Origin: Geosiphon pyriformis
Lineage: Eukaryota > Glomeromycota > Glomeromycetes > Archaeosporales > Geosiphonaceae
Assembly: GCA_016748015.1 (NCBI GenBank)
Contig: JAAOMT010000349.1
Location: forward strand, 2,812-66,811
Direction of reading: 5' to 3'
Length of the DNA: 64,000 nt
A model generated the notes under the pieces. It was not told where the DNA came from. It was given only the letters and a program-made list of their open reading frames with translations, and did not search any database. The position numbers and the translations under genes were made by a program. This document shows, one piece after another, positions 1-13,305 of this stretch (position 1 is its first letter; every line of letters starts with the position of its first letter).

Positions 1-2940
1 TTTAGATTAAAAGATATAAGAACATAAAGTTACTGATTCTTAAACTATAAATTATTGATCAAATTAATAATTACATCAATAACTAATTCTAAAATAAAGT
101 GGCTTATATGTATACTTAAATATAATTGAATAATTAATAAAAATAAAAAATTGAATCAAAACACTATAATTTACTTATTAAAAACAACATACCTGTAAGC
201 TGCAATTATTTTAAAACTGAAGTTAAAAATAATCAACCCAAGTTTGAAATTAAATTACAATTAAACAACCAGTAAATAAAACTGATTAATTTTTTTTAAG
301 CTAATAATTCTAAAAATATTTTATTATTTGTTTTTAATTGAAAATTAAAGCAAACAATCTGAATGGATTGCAATATATAATTTAACAAAATTGCTGTTTT
401 AAATGCACAGTTATCAAAATTAATTATTTTAATTCTATCGTTAATTACTTCTATAATATTATCTAATTGTGTAATATAACTAATGCAAAAAAAAACTTCC
501 AAAAATTTGAAGTTGGAAACTAGTTTTTAAAGTAGAAAATATATAGTTGTTATTTCAGTATATTGAATTTTTACACAATTTCACAAATATTATCAAGAAT
601 TTTGTTTAACAAAAAACAAACAAAAACAATATTTTGCCAAAATAATTTTTTTAAAAGCTGTTTTATTTCATATAATGTCCAATATTATTAAAGTTATCTA
701 TCATAATATATGTAGTTAAAAAATTTATTCAACTAAAAATTGTCTAAAATTTTAAAATGCATACCAAGTTACATTCACAAATTAAGACAACTCTAATTTT
801 ACTCTAATCAAATGCAAAAAATTGAAATTAAGTGCTTTAAAAACGCAAATTTTGAGAAAAACTCATTTCATTAATGGCAAATTTGAACTAAATATTTCGA
901 AAACTAATTACTGATTTTAAATTACAAATAATTACAAAAATTGGTTTCAAAATTACCATTTGTCACAATAATTAAACTAAAATTTTAATAAAAAAATCAA
1001 TATTAAAAGTCAAAAATATTGATTTTGAATGTACAAATAATATCACAATTTTTTCAAAAACTAAAATATGCCATTGAAGCAACAAAAATTACTTAGTCAT
1101 TTTTTTACTTTTGCTCAAAATTACCAATTTTATTTTAAAAAAATTTTGGCCAAACCAAACATAAAATCTCAAAATTTTAGTTTAATTAAATATCTTAATA
1201 TAATTATTGAAAATTTTGTTATAAACTTAAGAATTTAAATTAAACTAGTTTTAACTGCATTAGTATTAGTTAACTTAAGAATTATTAATTTAAAGTGTAA
1301 TAAAAATATTGAAAAATATTTTTGTTGATTTTATTTTTAAATAAAAGATGATTTGTTTTAGTAAATTGTATTTATTATAAGTATCTAAACTTCTTAACTA
1401 TTATAAAATGCACTTTTTGAGTATTATTTTTTTAAAATATATATTGTTATATAGTTTGAATAATACATGACTTAATTATAATATTTAGTTGCATATGTAA
1501 ATTGCTACAAATTGAGTTATTGATAAAATAAAGGACAAAAATAATTAATATAAATAAAAAGATAATAAGAATAATTTTATGCTAATTTTTGGTTCAAATA
1601 GATAACAGATAAATGAGAAACTAAAAACAATCTAAAATTAATTAAATATGTGAACAAATCAATAAATATAATTATTTTCTAAAACTCAGTTGCTAATTTT
1701 TCTAAAAAAATCTGAAAATAGAAAAAATAATACAGCTGTTATAATTTTAATAATTTAATAATTTAAAAACAAATATCAATTTATGTCCAGCAATTATTTA
1801 TTTAAAAAATATAAAAGCAAGTTTTTTACATATCAAGTTATTTTTAACAATATACAAATTAAAAAAAAAGTAATTGCAGAAACTTGATTTTTATCTTCTC
1901 TAAAATTTATTGTCTCAAAAGGGATTGTATGAGGGAAGTAAGATGTAAGGTTTAAGATTTTAGATTGGATGTGAAAAGTAGTTTCCTTCTGGAAAAAAAA
2001 TTATAATTAAATTCTCACTAAAGTACAAGAAATATTTAAGAAATAAAAAAACCCGAGCAAGGTCCTTATAAAATGCCTATCTCAATCTATTTGTTTAAAG
2101 ATTTTAATTTATAAAAAAATTTCTTTGTCGAAATTAATGAAGTATCTTGATTTTAGGATCCTGTTTATTATTTTTTTAAAAATTAACAATGCAATACTTT
2201 ACTTTTGTACAAGAGCATGTTATAACTGGAAAGTTATAGGTAAAAAAAAAATTTTTTGAATGTGAAAGTCGCCAATTATTTTTTGTTAAAAATGATCTTG
2301 CAGCATAAAATATTTTAGAATATTTTACACTTCAAGTTTTATTGAAAAATCAAATTTTTTACCAAATTTCTTAGATCTTAATGTTATAGTTAATTTATTT
2401 ATTCAGCTATTATATGTTAATAATACAGAGCAATATTTTATTTTAAAAATAAATTGTTGACTTGATTATTGACTGAATTGGTTAAACTTTTTTAGAAAAA
2501 TATAATTGACATAGTATAAAATTTGCAAATCTCTTTCTTATTATTCCAAATTTTATTTATTAAATATAATCACCTTTAAATTAATAAAACTATTTGTAAT
2601 TTTAAATCTTTGTTGATTGAAATTGATTTATTTTATTGAATAAATTACAAAATTTAATTCAAAGCTCTTTTTTTCTTTTTTTTACTCATTAGTTCTAAAT
2701 TTAAATTAAATCAAAGAGTCATTTTTTGATTAACTAATAAATTAAAATCAATTTTATTTGAAAATTTGGTCTTTGATATACAATTTTTAAATATTTTTTT
2801 AAAAGTATTTATAGAAAATATGCAGATATATTTTAAATCACGTTTTTTATTTGTTCATAAATTAATCAAGGTATTTATTGATTTTATACAAAAAATACTA
2901 TTTGATTGTGCTTCTATTTGCAGCAATTACATAATTCCGA
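1..2940. other. AT-rich stretch without supported genes
   Basis: Long runs of A and T with only short open frames of low complexity. I see no splice-linked coding frame, RNA gene or clear repeat unit here. A small exon could be missed. Confidence 0.6.
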
Positions 2941-3013
2941 TCAGATTTTCATAATAAATGTATTCAGAAAGAGCATTCCGGGCTTGTTTAATTACCATTT
3001 AAGTTCTGGATGA

Positions 3014-3126
3014 TTAAATAGTGGTGTGAAGTACGACAACAATCATAGCTTTCAAAGATTCTCAATCGGGCCACGGTAATATCGCAATTCCAGCTGTGTC
3101 AACTTTGGAATCATATGGAATGATAT
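3014..3126 (-). pseudogene. Unrecognised short coding relic
   Basis: The G+C content rises locally, and the minus strand reads as a protein-like frame (YDSKVDTAGIAILPWPD, then TGA, then ESLKAMIVVVLHTTI and TAA). The composition is unlike the flanking low-complexity DNA, which suggests a decayed exon. I do not recognise the family and cannot extend it upstream. Confidence 0.25.
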
Positions 3127-4439
3127 TTTCTTGTGTAAAATATTTTCAATTAAGTCCTTGTCAGAATTGTGTGAAAACGTTTTTTCATGAAAAGTAATTT
3201 TTTTGATATTTGACTTGTTTCTTATGATGTGTTTTAGTCATTGCAGATTTACATTGAAATGTAAGATTACAATCTATTGTATGTTCAAAAAAAATTTCTA
3301 TACAAAAGTGCACAGATATGATAACATACAGCCATCGATTATAAACAAAAATAACGTGGTCGCATAATTTTAGCCGTCACTGTGGAATGATAATGATTAA
3401 ATTTTTATTATTATTTAAATAATAGCTTCTTTCAATTTTATTAAGTAAATAAATCAATAATTAAATGACGCAATTAATTCAAAAAATTGATAGTCTAGAT
3501 GTTTGATAGATAAGCTAATTAAAGAATTAAGTATGAAGGGAGTTAGAAAAAGAAGATGAAATTTACGCTTTAAAAAACGGGGGTATTCTTCTATTGGACT
3601 CGAGTAATTTGCCTTAATGTTTGGAGGCGCTTTCGGCTATGAAATATGAACACCATGTTCTTTATGCTGTGGCCATTTACATTATTCAGTCTAGTGTATT
3701 AATTTTTGCATAAGAGATATGGGTCCCACGGTTTTAAGGGTGATGTGAATTTGATTTCCCATTCTGATTGTATTTAGCCATTTTAGGATAGCCGAGTCAA
3801 AAAAAAATGAGTGATGAGGATCTGCTTAATATTACGTTAGTCATGAGGATCCGCGTAATAATATAAAAAATTTCCAGAAAGTACTAAGGTTTCAAAAAAT
3901 GACGCTTTGTTTTTAATAGTTAACCCCACCCTTGTATTCTTGGATTCTTGTTTTCGCGTGAAAAACAAACGTATAATTTTGATTTCAAAATCAACAACTT
4001 AGAGGCAGTAACATATATAAAGAGGTATTCCCTGCCTTCAAGCAAAATTTTATCCTATATAGGATTACTCTTAACTTTATTGACGACGAATTACCCGCAT
4101 CCACCAACTCACGAACCCAACAGCTATAACCAGTACGACTAACGACTCACTACTCATGACTCACGAATTCAAAGAACACTAAAAAAATCCAAGAGAGATT
4201 CATTCTCGTACCGAGTCGTACTGATAACCGCAGCAGGTCTCCAAGGTTAAAAGCCTCTAGTTGATAGAACAATCCAGGTAAGGGTGTTGACGTATCTCTT
4301 CTAGCTCTAAGTGTTGAGTGAGGGAGGGGGACATCCTTTACCGGAAAGAACCCCAACCTTAACCGAAGAAACTCAACCAAGCACGGGGTTTCCAACTCCT
4401 TTATATCGCCAAATGTGGTGTTCTCTAACCTCTGTGCAT

Positions 4440-4640
4440 GCACTCATTCTGCCGAATGTCTGTTTTCACTTATGGTCTATAACATGAATTGTTATACCTC
4501 TGTGCATGTACCCATTCTGCCGAATGTCTGCTTCCACTTATGGTCAATGACATGAATTGTTATTTAACCTCTGTGCTTGCCGCATTCCAGCTAAATGTCT
4601 GTTTCCACTTATGGTTAATGATGTGCATCATGGGTTAAAC
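4440..4640. repeat. Tandem repeat, ~60-bp unit, about 3 copies
   Basis: A unit containing CATTCTGCCGAATGTCTG, then CACTTATGGT, a TGAATTGTTAT stretch and ACCTCTGTGC recurs about three times with small changes. The inverted copy carries the same array at about 20,930-21,180 with about four units, so copy number differs between the two arms. Confidence 0.75.
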
Positions 4641-4759
4641 TGTTCCTATCTACTATCTAGTGAACAGCAAAATCGGCAGGAAAAGAAGACCCTATTGAGA
4701 TTGACTCTAGTTTGATACCAACAATTGACGGATAACCACTGCTTACCAATGATACGCGA

Positions 4760-5040
4760 ATTCAACATTCGAACAACCATCACCCATCAATAATACATGA
4801 ATTTAACCTTCGAATATAATTACCACCAACCAATAATTAACAACTCAACATTCGAATATAACCACCACCAAGCAATAATTCACGAATTCAACCTTCAAAT
4901 AAAACCACCACCTACCAACAATTGCCGAATTCAACATTCGAATAATCACGCCAACCTGTAATGGGCGAATTCAACATTCAAATATAATTAGCACCCACCA
5001 GTAATTCGCAATTCAACATTCGAATAACCAATAAATACGG
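4760..5040. repeat. Tandem repeat, ~45-bp unit with ATTCAACATTCGAATA core
   Basis: Units of an ACCACCAACCAATAATT-like stretch followed by GAATTCAACATTCGAATA recur about six times. The equivalent block in the right copy (about 20,650-20,815) is shorter, with about four units. Confidence 0.7.
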
Positions 5041-6081
5041 AATAGGAATTCATGAACAATTGATCATCAAATAACTGAATTAAATTTTAGGGTTTGTTAG
5101 TCTGTTTTTTTTGCCTTGCAAGAATAAGTAGTGGGAAGAGGGTAGTTTAAGATTTCTTACAAGAATAAAGAATGGGAGGGGGGTAGTTTAAGATTTCTTA
5201 CAAGAGTGAAGAGCGGGAGGGGGTAGCCATATTTGTCAATTATCTTTTCTATATCCATCTAGTCTATATAGGAATAAAACTTTATCAGTATATAACAAAG
5301 TTATCAGGGAAGGGTTTTTACAATGGCAAAATTGTTCACCCGTTGCCAATTCTGATAAACTCTTGTTATTTACTGTTTATTGTTTAAGCCTATTGAAATC
5401 TAATTCAGAAATTTGAAATGATCGAAATAAAATATTTAAGAAACTTAATGTATAATAAACTATTGTAATTAATAAAAGTATTTTTAAATGATAATAGTTC
5501 GGTAATAACTTTAAGAATTGCTAATATTAGCTTAAGTCCAAGCAATAATAACTTTATTTTCAAACCACTGATCAAATATCCTTGAGACCTTTTTTACGCA
5601 AGTTCGGATTTAAATTTTAAAATTAGGTAATATTGAGCATGGTAAATATTTTTTTTCACCGTGTAAAACAAAAACCCTCTGCTCTTACTATAGAAATATA
5701 TTAATTTGATCAGCACGAATAAAAAATTTTATGGTCATTATTAATTTGGAAATATTTTATGTCCAGAAGTTTTAAATGAGAAAAATGTGAGTGTTTATTT
5801 TTAATGAAAACCAAATTTTATTGGGATTTGATAATTTTATTTTAATTTGCCTCAAATTAAATCCACGCTGAATGCTTTTTCAATGAAGGCAAGGCCAAAA
5901 TATTTTTTTAATTATTTCAATTTTTTGAACCTTTTCATTAAAAATTAAATTTATTTAAAAAATCGAATATTCATAAATAAATTAATTAAAAAAGGCAATA
6001 GACAATATATCCAAATAAATATTTTCTAGAAAAATTTAATTATCGGGATTAAATTTAATTTGATAGTAAAAAAAATGGCCA

Positions 6082-6793
6082 TTTAAGAATGATCGATTGT
6101 TACCATAGGAGGACATTGTGTCATCATTTGTCCTAAATAAGGACCAAGATGTGATGCGAAAGCTTCATTCAATGCAGCCTCGGTTTCACCATTGCACTCC
6201 TAAATATATAAAAAATGGTTAATAATTGTCAAAGAATTGTTCAGATTAAAAACAAAATTTCGATTCTATAGCAACTTACTTGGCTTTCCAACTTTATCCC
6301 GCTCGTGGTTTTGGGGCCTGGGCATAAATAAATGTTGAAATTATCCCCATTATTAATGGAAGTAGCACAGTCACAATCTTTTGGCGATGTCCAAAGCTCC
6401 TTTCCATGGTGTAAATATTGTGCTTTCTGATAACTCTTTGGATAATTGGGTATAAAATCATTATAATATGTCACTCTATATATTTTTAGATTCTTAAAGA
6501 AATTTAGCTTATGAGCGAATTGGTAGTTTACGAATCGAGGTTCACCATATGTGTAAACTTCGATCTGAGATAATTCAGGCGCTTTTACTGTCAAGAGTCC
6601 AAGTACAGCAAACACTAAAAATTAATGTCAATTAGATGAGTCTTGTCAAGAAATTCGATCAAAATATAAATATTTATGTACCACCACCAAGCCCATGTCC
6701 AACAAAACTCAAATTATATGCTGGCGGAATTCCTTTTCTTCTATGGTCAATTTGACGCCTTAAAGAAAGTCGAGTTTGTGTCGTGTCATGATC
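6082..6793 (-). pseudogene. Class 3 lipase-like gene, 5' part lost, no catalytic serine
   Basis: Three exons are visible on the minus strand: about 6,793-6,682, 6,614-6,280 and 6,199-6,082, joined by GT-AG introns. They encode the C-terminal half of an alpha/beta-hydrolase of the class 3 lipase type. The nucleophile elbow reads FVGHGLGG where GHSLGG is usual, so glycine replaces the serine. A YGEPRFVN strand, YYNDFIP (Asp region) and YLHHGKE (His region) follow, and the protein ends with a Cys-containing HLGPYLGQMMTQCPPM tail like that of the 27-kb homologue. A phase-1 intron lies just after the elbow, as in the other two loci. Upstream of 6,793 the frame meets a stop and I find no N-terminal exons, so this copy is probably a pseudogene. 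An active lipase is unlikely. Confidence 0.7.
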
Positions 6794-6799
6794 GTTTTA

Positions 6800-8470
6800 T
6801 AGTATGTCGCGTTCATTTTTTTGTGTTCATGATAAAAATATCACCAACGCTAAACGTTAATCTTTGTATTACTAAATAATAAGGGGGACGAACCTATAGA
6901 ATCGTCTGTTTTGTCACATGACTAAAATTACTGCGGGACCGACGGACCGATTAACATCCCTAATAATCATAATCGTTTTCATGAGATAAATTATTTGTGT
7001 GTTGACACTTTTCTAATATTTCTACTCGAATTTAACTGTATGGTTAACTTTAATCTAAAGATAAAAAAATAGTTTAAGTATAATTTATTTTAACTTTGAA
7101 TTTTTTTCTACAATTTCGAAGGTTTTGCTCATATGGTTAATAAAAAACAAATAGTCAAATCTATAACTAGATTTTCAACTGTCATATTATAATTAACAAA
7201 AACTAAAATTTTTTTACAATTAATTTCTCTTTAATTAAAATTAATATTCTCAAAATCAATTAGTCATTAGCTCTGTTGAATTAATATACTGTCTTTATTT
7301 TATAAATCCAAAATTATTTTTTTAATTGTTTTTTAGAAATTAAATTAAATTATTTGTAATATTAATAATGCTTGATTTAGAAATAATTTAACATCAAATC
7401 TTTGAAAATTTATTCTTATTCCATTGGAGTAGCTTTAAAATAGTCTTATTACAAAACTTTCAAAAAAAACTTGTAAACCTTAAACATCTTCAGAAATAGG
7501 AAACTCAGCAAAAAATTTGCTAACAACAAAATAAATTAAATTATCAGATGATTTTGACATTCAAGTCATAAATTTTTTAGATGTTTAGCAACAACACTGT
7601 AGCAAATTCGCTAATACAACCAGCATTAGCATTTTGAAAAAAGGATGTTTCAAATAATATTTGGTTAATTAAAGAAATGAATTTTCAGTTTTTTAGAAAC
7701 ATGATGAAACTACTCGTATAAGAAAGATTTATTAAATTTTTTAATTCAAAAAATCACATTTAAATCTTTTCATAAAGCAGCTTTTATAAAAAAAATAAAA
7801 TATAGTTATTTAAATTTTTTAAAAAACCGATCTGTCAAAATTTTCGGCAATTATTTTTCCAAAATTTCATTATAAAAATGCAATAACAATTTCAACAAAA
7901 GTAATAATCTAAGCACAAAAGTTATATGCAACAGACTATAGGCCTCAATATGGCTTTTAAATCCTCAGCCCTAGCGACTTGACGTTGAGAGAAACAGTAA
8001 TGTATTTAGCACAGCATTTTCCGGACCTTTTACATAAATTTTTTAACATTGGAATTCTTCACCTTTGAAACCTCAAACAATAAGATGGATTCTTTACGCA
8101 AAGGCATAATTCTTGAGACTGCTTTGGATTAGAGACACCAGGTTTGAATTTGTTTTAAATAAGGTTTTCTGTATACTTGCACAGGCGAACAATTCGTCCG
8201 ATGTCACTAGAGCCTATTTTACTCAAGTAAAACAATTAAACAATTGAATGAGATCAAGTTCATAATTACGAGCATAGATAATTGAAATTAAGGAGTGAAA
8301 ATCGTATATGGGAAAAATTATACACAAAAACTGTTAACTGTGTTTGGACAGTTTATTTAAAAAATTCCAGGCTCTCTGACTATGATAGTGTTTAGACTTT
8401 AACTCACGATATGTATTAAAATGATGTGTGAAAATTTGTATAATAAATCAAATTCAAAAAAGTTGTGAAT
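6800..8470. other. AT-rich intergenic DNA
   Basis: No supportable gene. The stretch near 7,940-8,240 has higher G+C content and may hold a decayed exon, but I could not read a protein from it. Confidence 0.5.
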
Positions 8471-8474
8471 TTGT

Positions 8475-8575
8475 TTATAATCCTTGAGCTTTCATTTCTA
8501 CATTGCTCGATTTCTTGTTAACTGTAGATTGAGCTTTTTCTTGTGTGGCTGTTGTATTATAGGATTTGAACTCCG
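8475..8575 (-). pseudogene. Possible CsbD-like terminal exon
   Basis: On the minus strand, a TTTTTAG acceptor is followed by an open frame ending QEKAQSTVNKKSSNVEMKAQG, a final Leu and TAA. It resembles the C-terminal CsbD repeats encoded at 31.6-33.3 kb (Lys/Gln/Ala-rich helix with a Gly-Asn/Ser turn), and the inferred phase-1 splice matches those genes. A GTAAGT donor occurs about 85 bases upstream, but the preceding exon is interrupted. Read as a degraded relative; the short length makes this uncertain. Confidence 0.3.
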
Positions 8576-8579
8576 CTAA

Positions 8580-11500
8580 AAATATATTTTGCATTATTGG
8601 AACGAGAATTTTCAAATTACTTGAAAATCTTTTTTATTAGGGTGAAATATTGCTAGTTTAACTTACATTTCTTCTTGATTAAAAATATGTTTTTAGAAAA
8701 AATTAATTGAACTTTTTAAGCAAAAACCCTCTTTATCCACAGATAATTTTTTAAGCATAATTTTTCTTTTCATTTTTTCCCAAATAACCTTTTTAAACTT
8801 TTTATTAAGTTCAACATATAAGTTTTTTTTTACAATAAATTTTATTTATGATTAAAACCTACCGAAATGTGTGAAATTCCAAGCTTTTACCTTTGTATCT
8901 AAGTTTAATAATTACAACTTTTTAAGTCTCCATTTATTTTACAAATAAAGTAAACAAGTTACTTTCCTAGTAATTGAAAAATATTTTATCTCAATTATTG
9001 GGTAGAGAAATACGAGTTTTATAATTCAACTAACAGAATAACTCGCGAGATGAATTACCTTAGTTCTCATACTCAAATTCTGTGATTCTTTTGCAAAAAG
9101 TAAGATTTTTATAAAAAATTTGTCAAATATTTGGATCATATTGCTGTTCCTTTGAGAATAAAGTTTTTGTCGATAAAGTAAAAATGAAAAAAGAAAAAAA
9201 AATTAGAGGGAAGTTTCTTGGAAATGGCATTAATTTGAGATCGAAATATTCAAAGGATCTATTATGAACTTATTCGATACTTTAAGCTCCTTTGAAGTTT
9301 CAGATTAAAATTCTTAAAATTTAGGAAACCAAATCAACAAAAGTATGTATATAAATTTGGTAGCGGATTTTCTTTCATCCTGTGATTTAAATATTATTTT
9401 CACTAGAAAATATAGTTTCTTAACCAATTATTAAACGAAATGAGGTAAAATATTGATAGGTATCAGAAGATAATTTCTATATTGAAAGGTAACATATAAT
9501 ATTTACCCATAAAATTGTAATAATAATTTATGAAGGGTTATGAACTTTTTTAAGATTCCCTTCACTTTTGATTTGCAGATCCGGTAATTAGGTATTTCTT
9601 GGATACAATTTTTTTTATCCCGAATGTTGCTAACTTACATTCTAATTTAGCCAACTTCTAAAATAATATCATTACAAAACAAAGTTCCGAAAAGTTTGCA
9701 ATAACAATCTTGGGATAATTTCCAAATTTCAATAAAACTTATTTTGTTCACTTGGTAAAAATAAACTCTCGAATAGGAATTAAGTGTATAAGATAACAAC
9801 TAAAGAATTCTCAGAATGTTTTTTTTAAAAAAATACTTGTGATCGAAAAAAGGATAATAGCATAGATCAAAACCCATAATTCATTTTTTTTAAAAAATGA
9901 ATTTTATCGATGATGATTGTTGCTGGAAAATACAGATATTCGCGGCTCGAAAATTTGAATACTTTTTTTTTAAACGAACACTTGAGGTGAGCACATAAAC
10001 CAGTTGCAACTGTCGGGACTATGAACTACAAAATTTGGAATCTGGTTTGAAAGTTATCTTAGATATATAAAAACAGAATTTTCATGACACTGACATATTG
10101 AAATTTAAAAAAAAATTTCCATTCTTCTTTGCATGAACTAATTTAAATTAATCTAATGTACCATAATCAATTTATACTCCGGAAATTTGACTAGTTAGTA
10201 GTTATCTAGATTTAATGACCAAATATCTGTTCTGTTAGCAATGGTTAGAATAGAAATAAATCTTAAATAAAACATGCTATACTAAAAAATTAAAGTCATT
10301 ATATGCACTGGTTGTAATAGGTTGGAAGCAAAAATTAATTTATTGCTAGCTTTTCTTAGAAGTCCAGTAATTTTGCCTTTTATTAACTATATCATATTAA
10401 ATTCTTGTATTCAATATAAATTCTAAATAGTCAACAGAGAAGAATAATGATTTTTTTAACATAGTCATTGGCGAACTCAATTCAAAGAGAGAATAACTCT
10501 CTTTATAATAAACAATTATTTGTTTTTTTTAAAAAAATATAGTTTTAATTTGGATTATTTTTAAATAATTACATTTACACTAAAAAATTACAATTTAATA
10601 AATTGAACATTTCAATAATAATTTATAAAACCAAATGGTGCTATTATAATTCATAATATCAGATGAATTTATGAAATATGAAAATCTCCCCCAAAAGATT
10701 TTGAAAAAAAAACTGAATGAATTTTAATGTGTAAAATATAAAATTCAGTCTTTGAATTGCAACAATTGATTACACTGGTGTTCAATTCAGATTCGTGAAT
10801 TTAATAATATTTTGCAGAAGAAGCAAAAGTTTCAAGTAATCTGATAAATATTATATATTTATAATAATTAAAAGTGTTTTTAATATATTATTTTTGTTTT
10901 CACTCTTTGAAAAAATTTACAATGTATTTGAAAAAAATTTTATTGTAAAAATTTGAAATTGATAAATAATAAGTTTTTTTTGCCTTTTTATAAATATGAA
11001 ACAAGAAATATATATTTAACAACCTTTTATTTGCAAAATAGAAAGTTTTCCATTTTTCTATATTTTAAGTTTTAAAAAAAAAAACAAAGATATTTAAAAT
11101 CTTTCGTAGTTTTTTAGACAAATATCATTTTAAAGGGAATGTCGAATCTGTTTAAACAAATAAACAAACGTTGTAAAACCTCAGATTGTAAAAGTCTAGT
11201 TTTTATTCAATGAAGAAAATATATTATAATTATAATTAAATTTTTCAAGATTGATAATAAAATTCCCAAAAAAAGATCCTTCTGCCTCGAAAGTTCTATT
11301 ATTTAAATGGTGAGAAATTTATTTCTTTTAAGCAATTTATTCAACAACTAATGGAAGGTTGATCCTATATATAATCGAATGAGTATTGAAAAGTAAGCTA
11401 CTCATTTATAGGATTCTTGTACCAATGTCAAGATCCCGGCTTTAAATTGTAAAGATAAAATCTTTTTCGAATGATAAAATGTTCTGTAATTAAAAGAGCT

Positions 11501-12540
11501 TGAAAAAACTCGTTTGATATACGAAAATGGTTATCTTGTTGTTTGGGGTATAGATTGCATTTTGTGGCTAGACTGCAAAGGTGAGGTGTTTCACAAGATG
11601 GGGTCAACGGAAAATTTTTTTTTTGTCAATTAGGTTAGTTCACTCGCAATAACTTTCAATCTATTGCAACAATTAACTTTTTCTAATGAAAAGTGGCTTT
11701 GTTAAAAAACCAATCCAAAATTAGTATTCAAAATAACTGAAAGTGGAAGCTTAAATTAGCATTGCACAATCAATTTCATGATTATTGACCAATTTCGAGA
11801 GTTGATCTCAAATTGGAATCCATAATAGATTAAGAATAGTACGAAAAATTTCCACCTTTATCAAAATATGGTTATTGATTTACTTAAATTTAACCTCATA
11901 AAAACTTTTTGCACTCACCTTTTCATTAGGGTTAATACATCATGTATCATATTTTCAGATCAATCATGATTAATAATTTAATCATGGGGAGCATTCTTTA
12001 ATATGTACGAGGTACGACAGCCTCCATTTCACCATATTCAGGTTCCTCCATTGGAAAAATTTTATTAATTTAAATGCATTTATATAGAAAAATGCTCGCT
12101 ATAAATATATTTATAATAAACAATTCTTATTTTTGATGATTTTTATTTTACGAGAAAAAGCTTTATCATGCGTAATCTTTTTTGGAGCTTTTATTTTTTC
12201 GAAGTTCGACTTAGAATTTTTTAAAAATGTCTACCTTAATAGGTATGAAATACATTACATAACAATTGTTGATTCGCAGCATTTATAGTGCAAGTTCCGT
12301 GATAAAACACACTTTATATTTAAATTTTTCATTCATTGACAAATGCTCTCATTTATCATGAATAAAAAACAATGCTTGAGCTTTTTGTTTGTAAATTTTT
12401 GGGTGACATGTGTTTGAATTTGCTGCTTGAGATTCAATGTTTCTATATTTAAAATTTGTCTAGAATTGGTAAGATACTCAGCTAAGTCATATAGATTTTA
12501 AATATTCAAAAATAGCTTCTATTATCATTTTCTATGAAAG
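8580..12540. other. AT-rich intergenic DNA
   Basis: No gene, RNA or clear repeat recognised. One short minus-strand frame ending PEYGEMEAVVPRTY and TAA lies near 12,000-12,055 and could be a terminal exon, but no upstream exon was found. Confidence 0.5.
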
Positions 12541-12555
12541 GTAGAAGAAAATTCC

Positions 12556-12568
12556 TTTATAAAAAGGA
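12556..12568 (+). promoter_or_regulatory. TATA-like element of the Asn/Gly-rich gene
   Basis: CTTTATAAAAAGG lies about 85-95 bases upstream of the ATG at 12,651, followed by a pyrimidine-rich stretch (GCTTCTCTCCTTCTT) suited to transcription initiation. Confidence 0.5.
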
Positions 12569-12650
12569 AGCTTCTCTCCTTCTTGAAAGCAATAGCCTCT
12601 AATATACATAAAATTTCCCCTCTACAAATAATAGAATTCCTTTTTAAAAA

Positions 12651-13305
12651 ATGGCAATAAAATTCACCTCTCTTCTCATGATTGCCTTGATCGCTGGCAT
12701 TGTCTCAGCTGTACCACTTCCAGGAGATTATAGCAATTGTAACACTGGGTATAATAGGAATGTTGGTTGTGGCAACACTGGAAAGGTTAATTGAAATATT
12801 TTTTCAATTGTAGTGTCCTTTAAAAAAATTTCTTTGAAACCTAGTTGTTTTTAATCTTGCTTAAAATCTATAGGGGAATGTAGGAAATTATGACGGAGGA
12901 GACAACAATGTTGGAAGTTACAATGGCATTGGAAACTCTGGTACAAATAACGGTAACAACAATGTTGGAAGTAGGAACGGATCTTACAATGGTATTGGTA
13001 GTACAGACAAAGATAGTGGCTCCAACAATGGCAATAGAAATATTGGAAGTGATAACGGGACATTTAACGGTAATTATGATTATGGTGTCCACAACGGTAG
13101 CAACAATGGAAACAACAACATCTCAAGTAAAAATGGTAAATAATCTTTTTTTTAAAATATTTATACGTTCTTAAAATTCTCATGATTAAATCTTTTTTTC
13201 CTTTCTCGCATGACAGGATTTGGGAACGGAAACAATAATGCTCCTGGAAGCTATAATGGTAATGATAACGGAAACAACAATGGTATCCCTAAATTCAATT
13301 TCTAA
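12651..13305 (+). CDS. Secreted Asn/Gly-rich small protein
   Basis: Three exons (12,651-12,785; 12,874-13,135; 13,217-13,305) give a 161-residue protein. It starts with a classic signal peptide (MAIKFTSLLMIALIAGIVSA), followed by a short Cys-containing segment (three Cys) and then about 110 residues of irregular Gly-Asn repeats (NNVGSYNGIG, NNGNRNIGS, NGSNNGNNN), ending GIPKFNF. Introns have GT and AG ends. A TATA-like box sits upstream. The protein should enter the secretory pathway and is predicted to be extended, polar and low in complexity, so a wall, matrix or secreted effector-like role is possible; none is shown by the sequence. The out-of-phase frames on both strands of exon 2 are shadows of the repeats. 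Confidence 0.8.

Larger units (their letters stand above)
3650..5735 (-). repeat. Long dispersed repeat, left inverted copy
   Basis: This ~2.09 kb segment is the reverse complement of 19,900-21,965 with scattered mismatches and small indels. Shared landmarks include the stretch around 3,660-3,720, a TATA-like ATATATAAAG near 4,015, tandem blocks at 4,440-5,040, and the TTTACAATGGCAAAATTGTT region near 5,320. Each copy has one longer open frame beginning MHAQ (4,150-4,443 minus here) and one shorter one in the opposite sense. Neither resembles a known protein to me, and both may be incidental. The family could be an LTR-type or unclassified transposon; I see no convincing TG...CA ends or transposase. 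Confidence 0.8.

Noticed and set aside
2766-2954. 62-codon plus-strand frame
   Set aside because: Low-complexity Phe/Ile/Lys composition and no splice or promoter context.
12851-13174. Three open frames over the Asn/Gly repeats
   Set aside because: They are out-of-phase readings of the repeat exon; the spliced frame from 12,651 carries the signal peptide.
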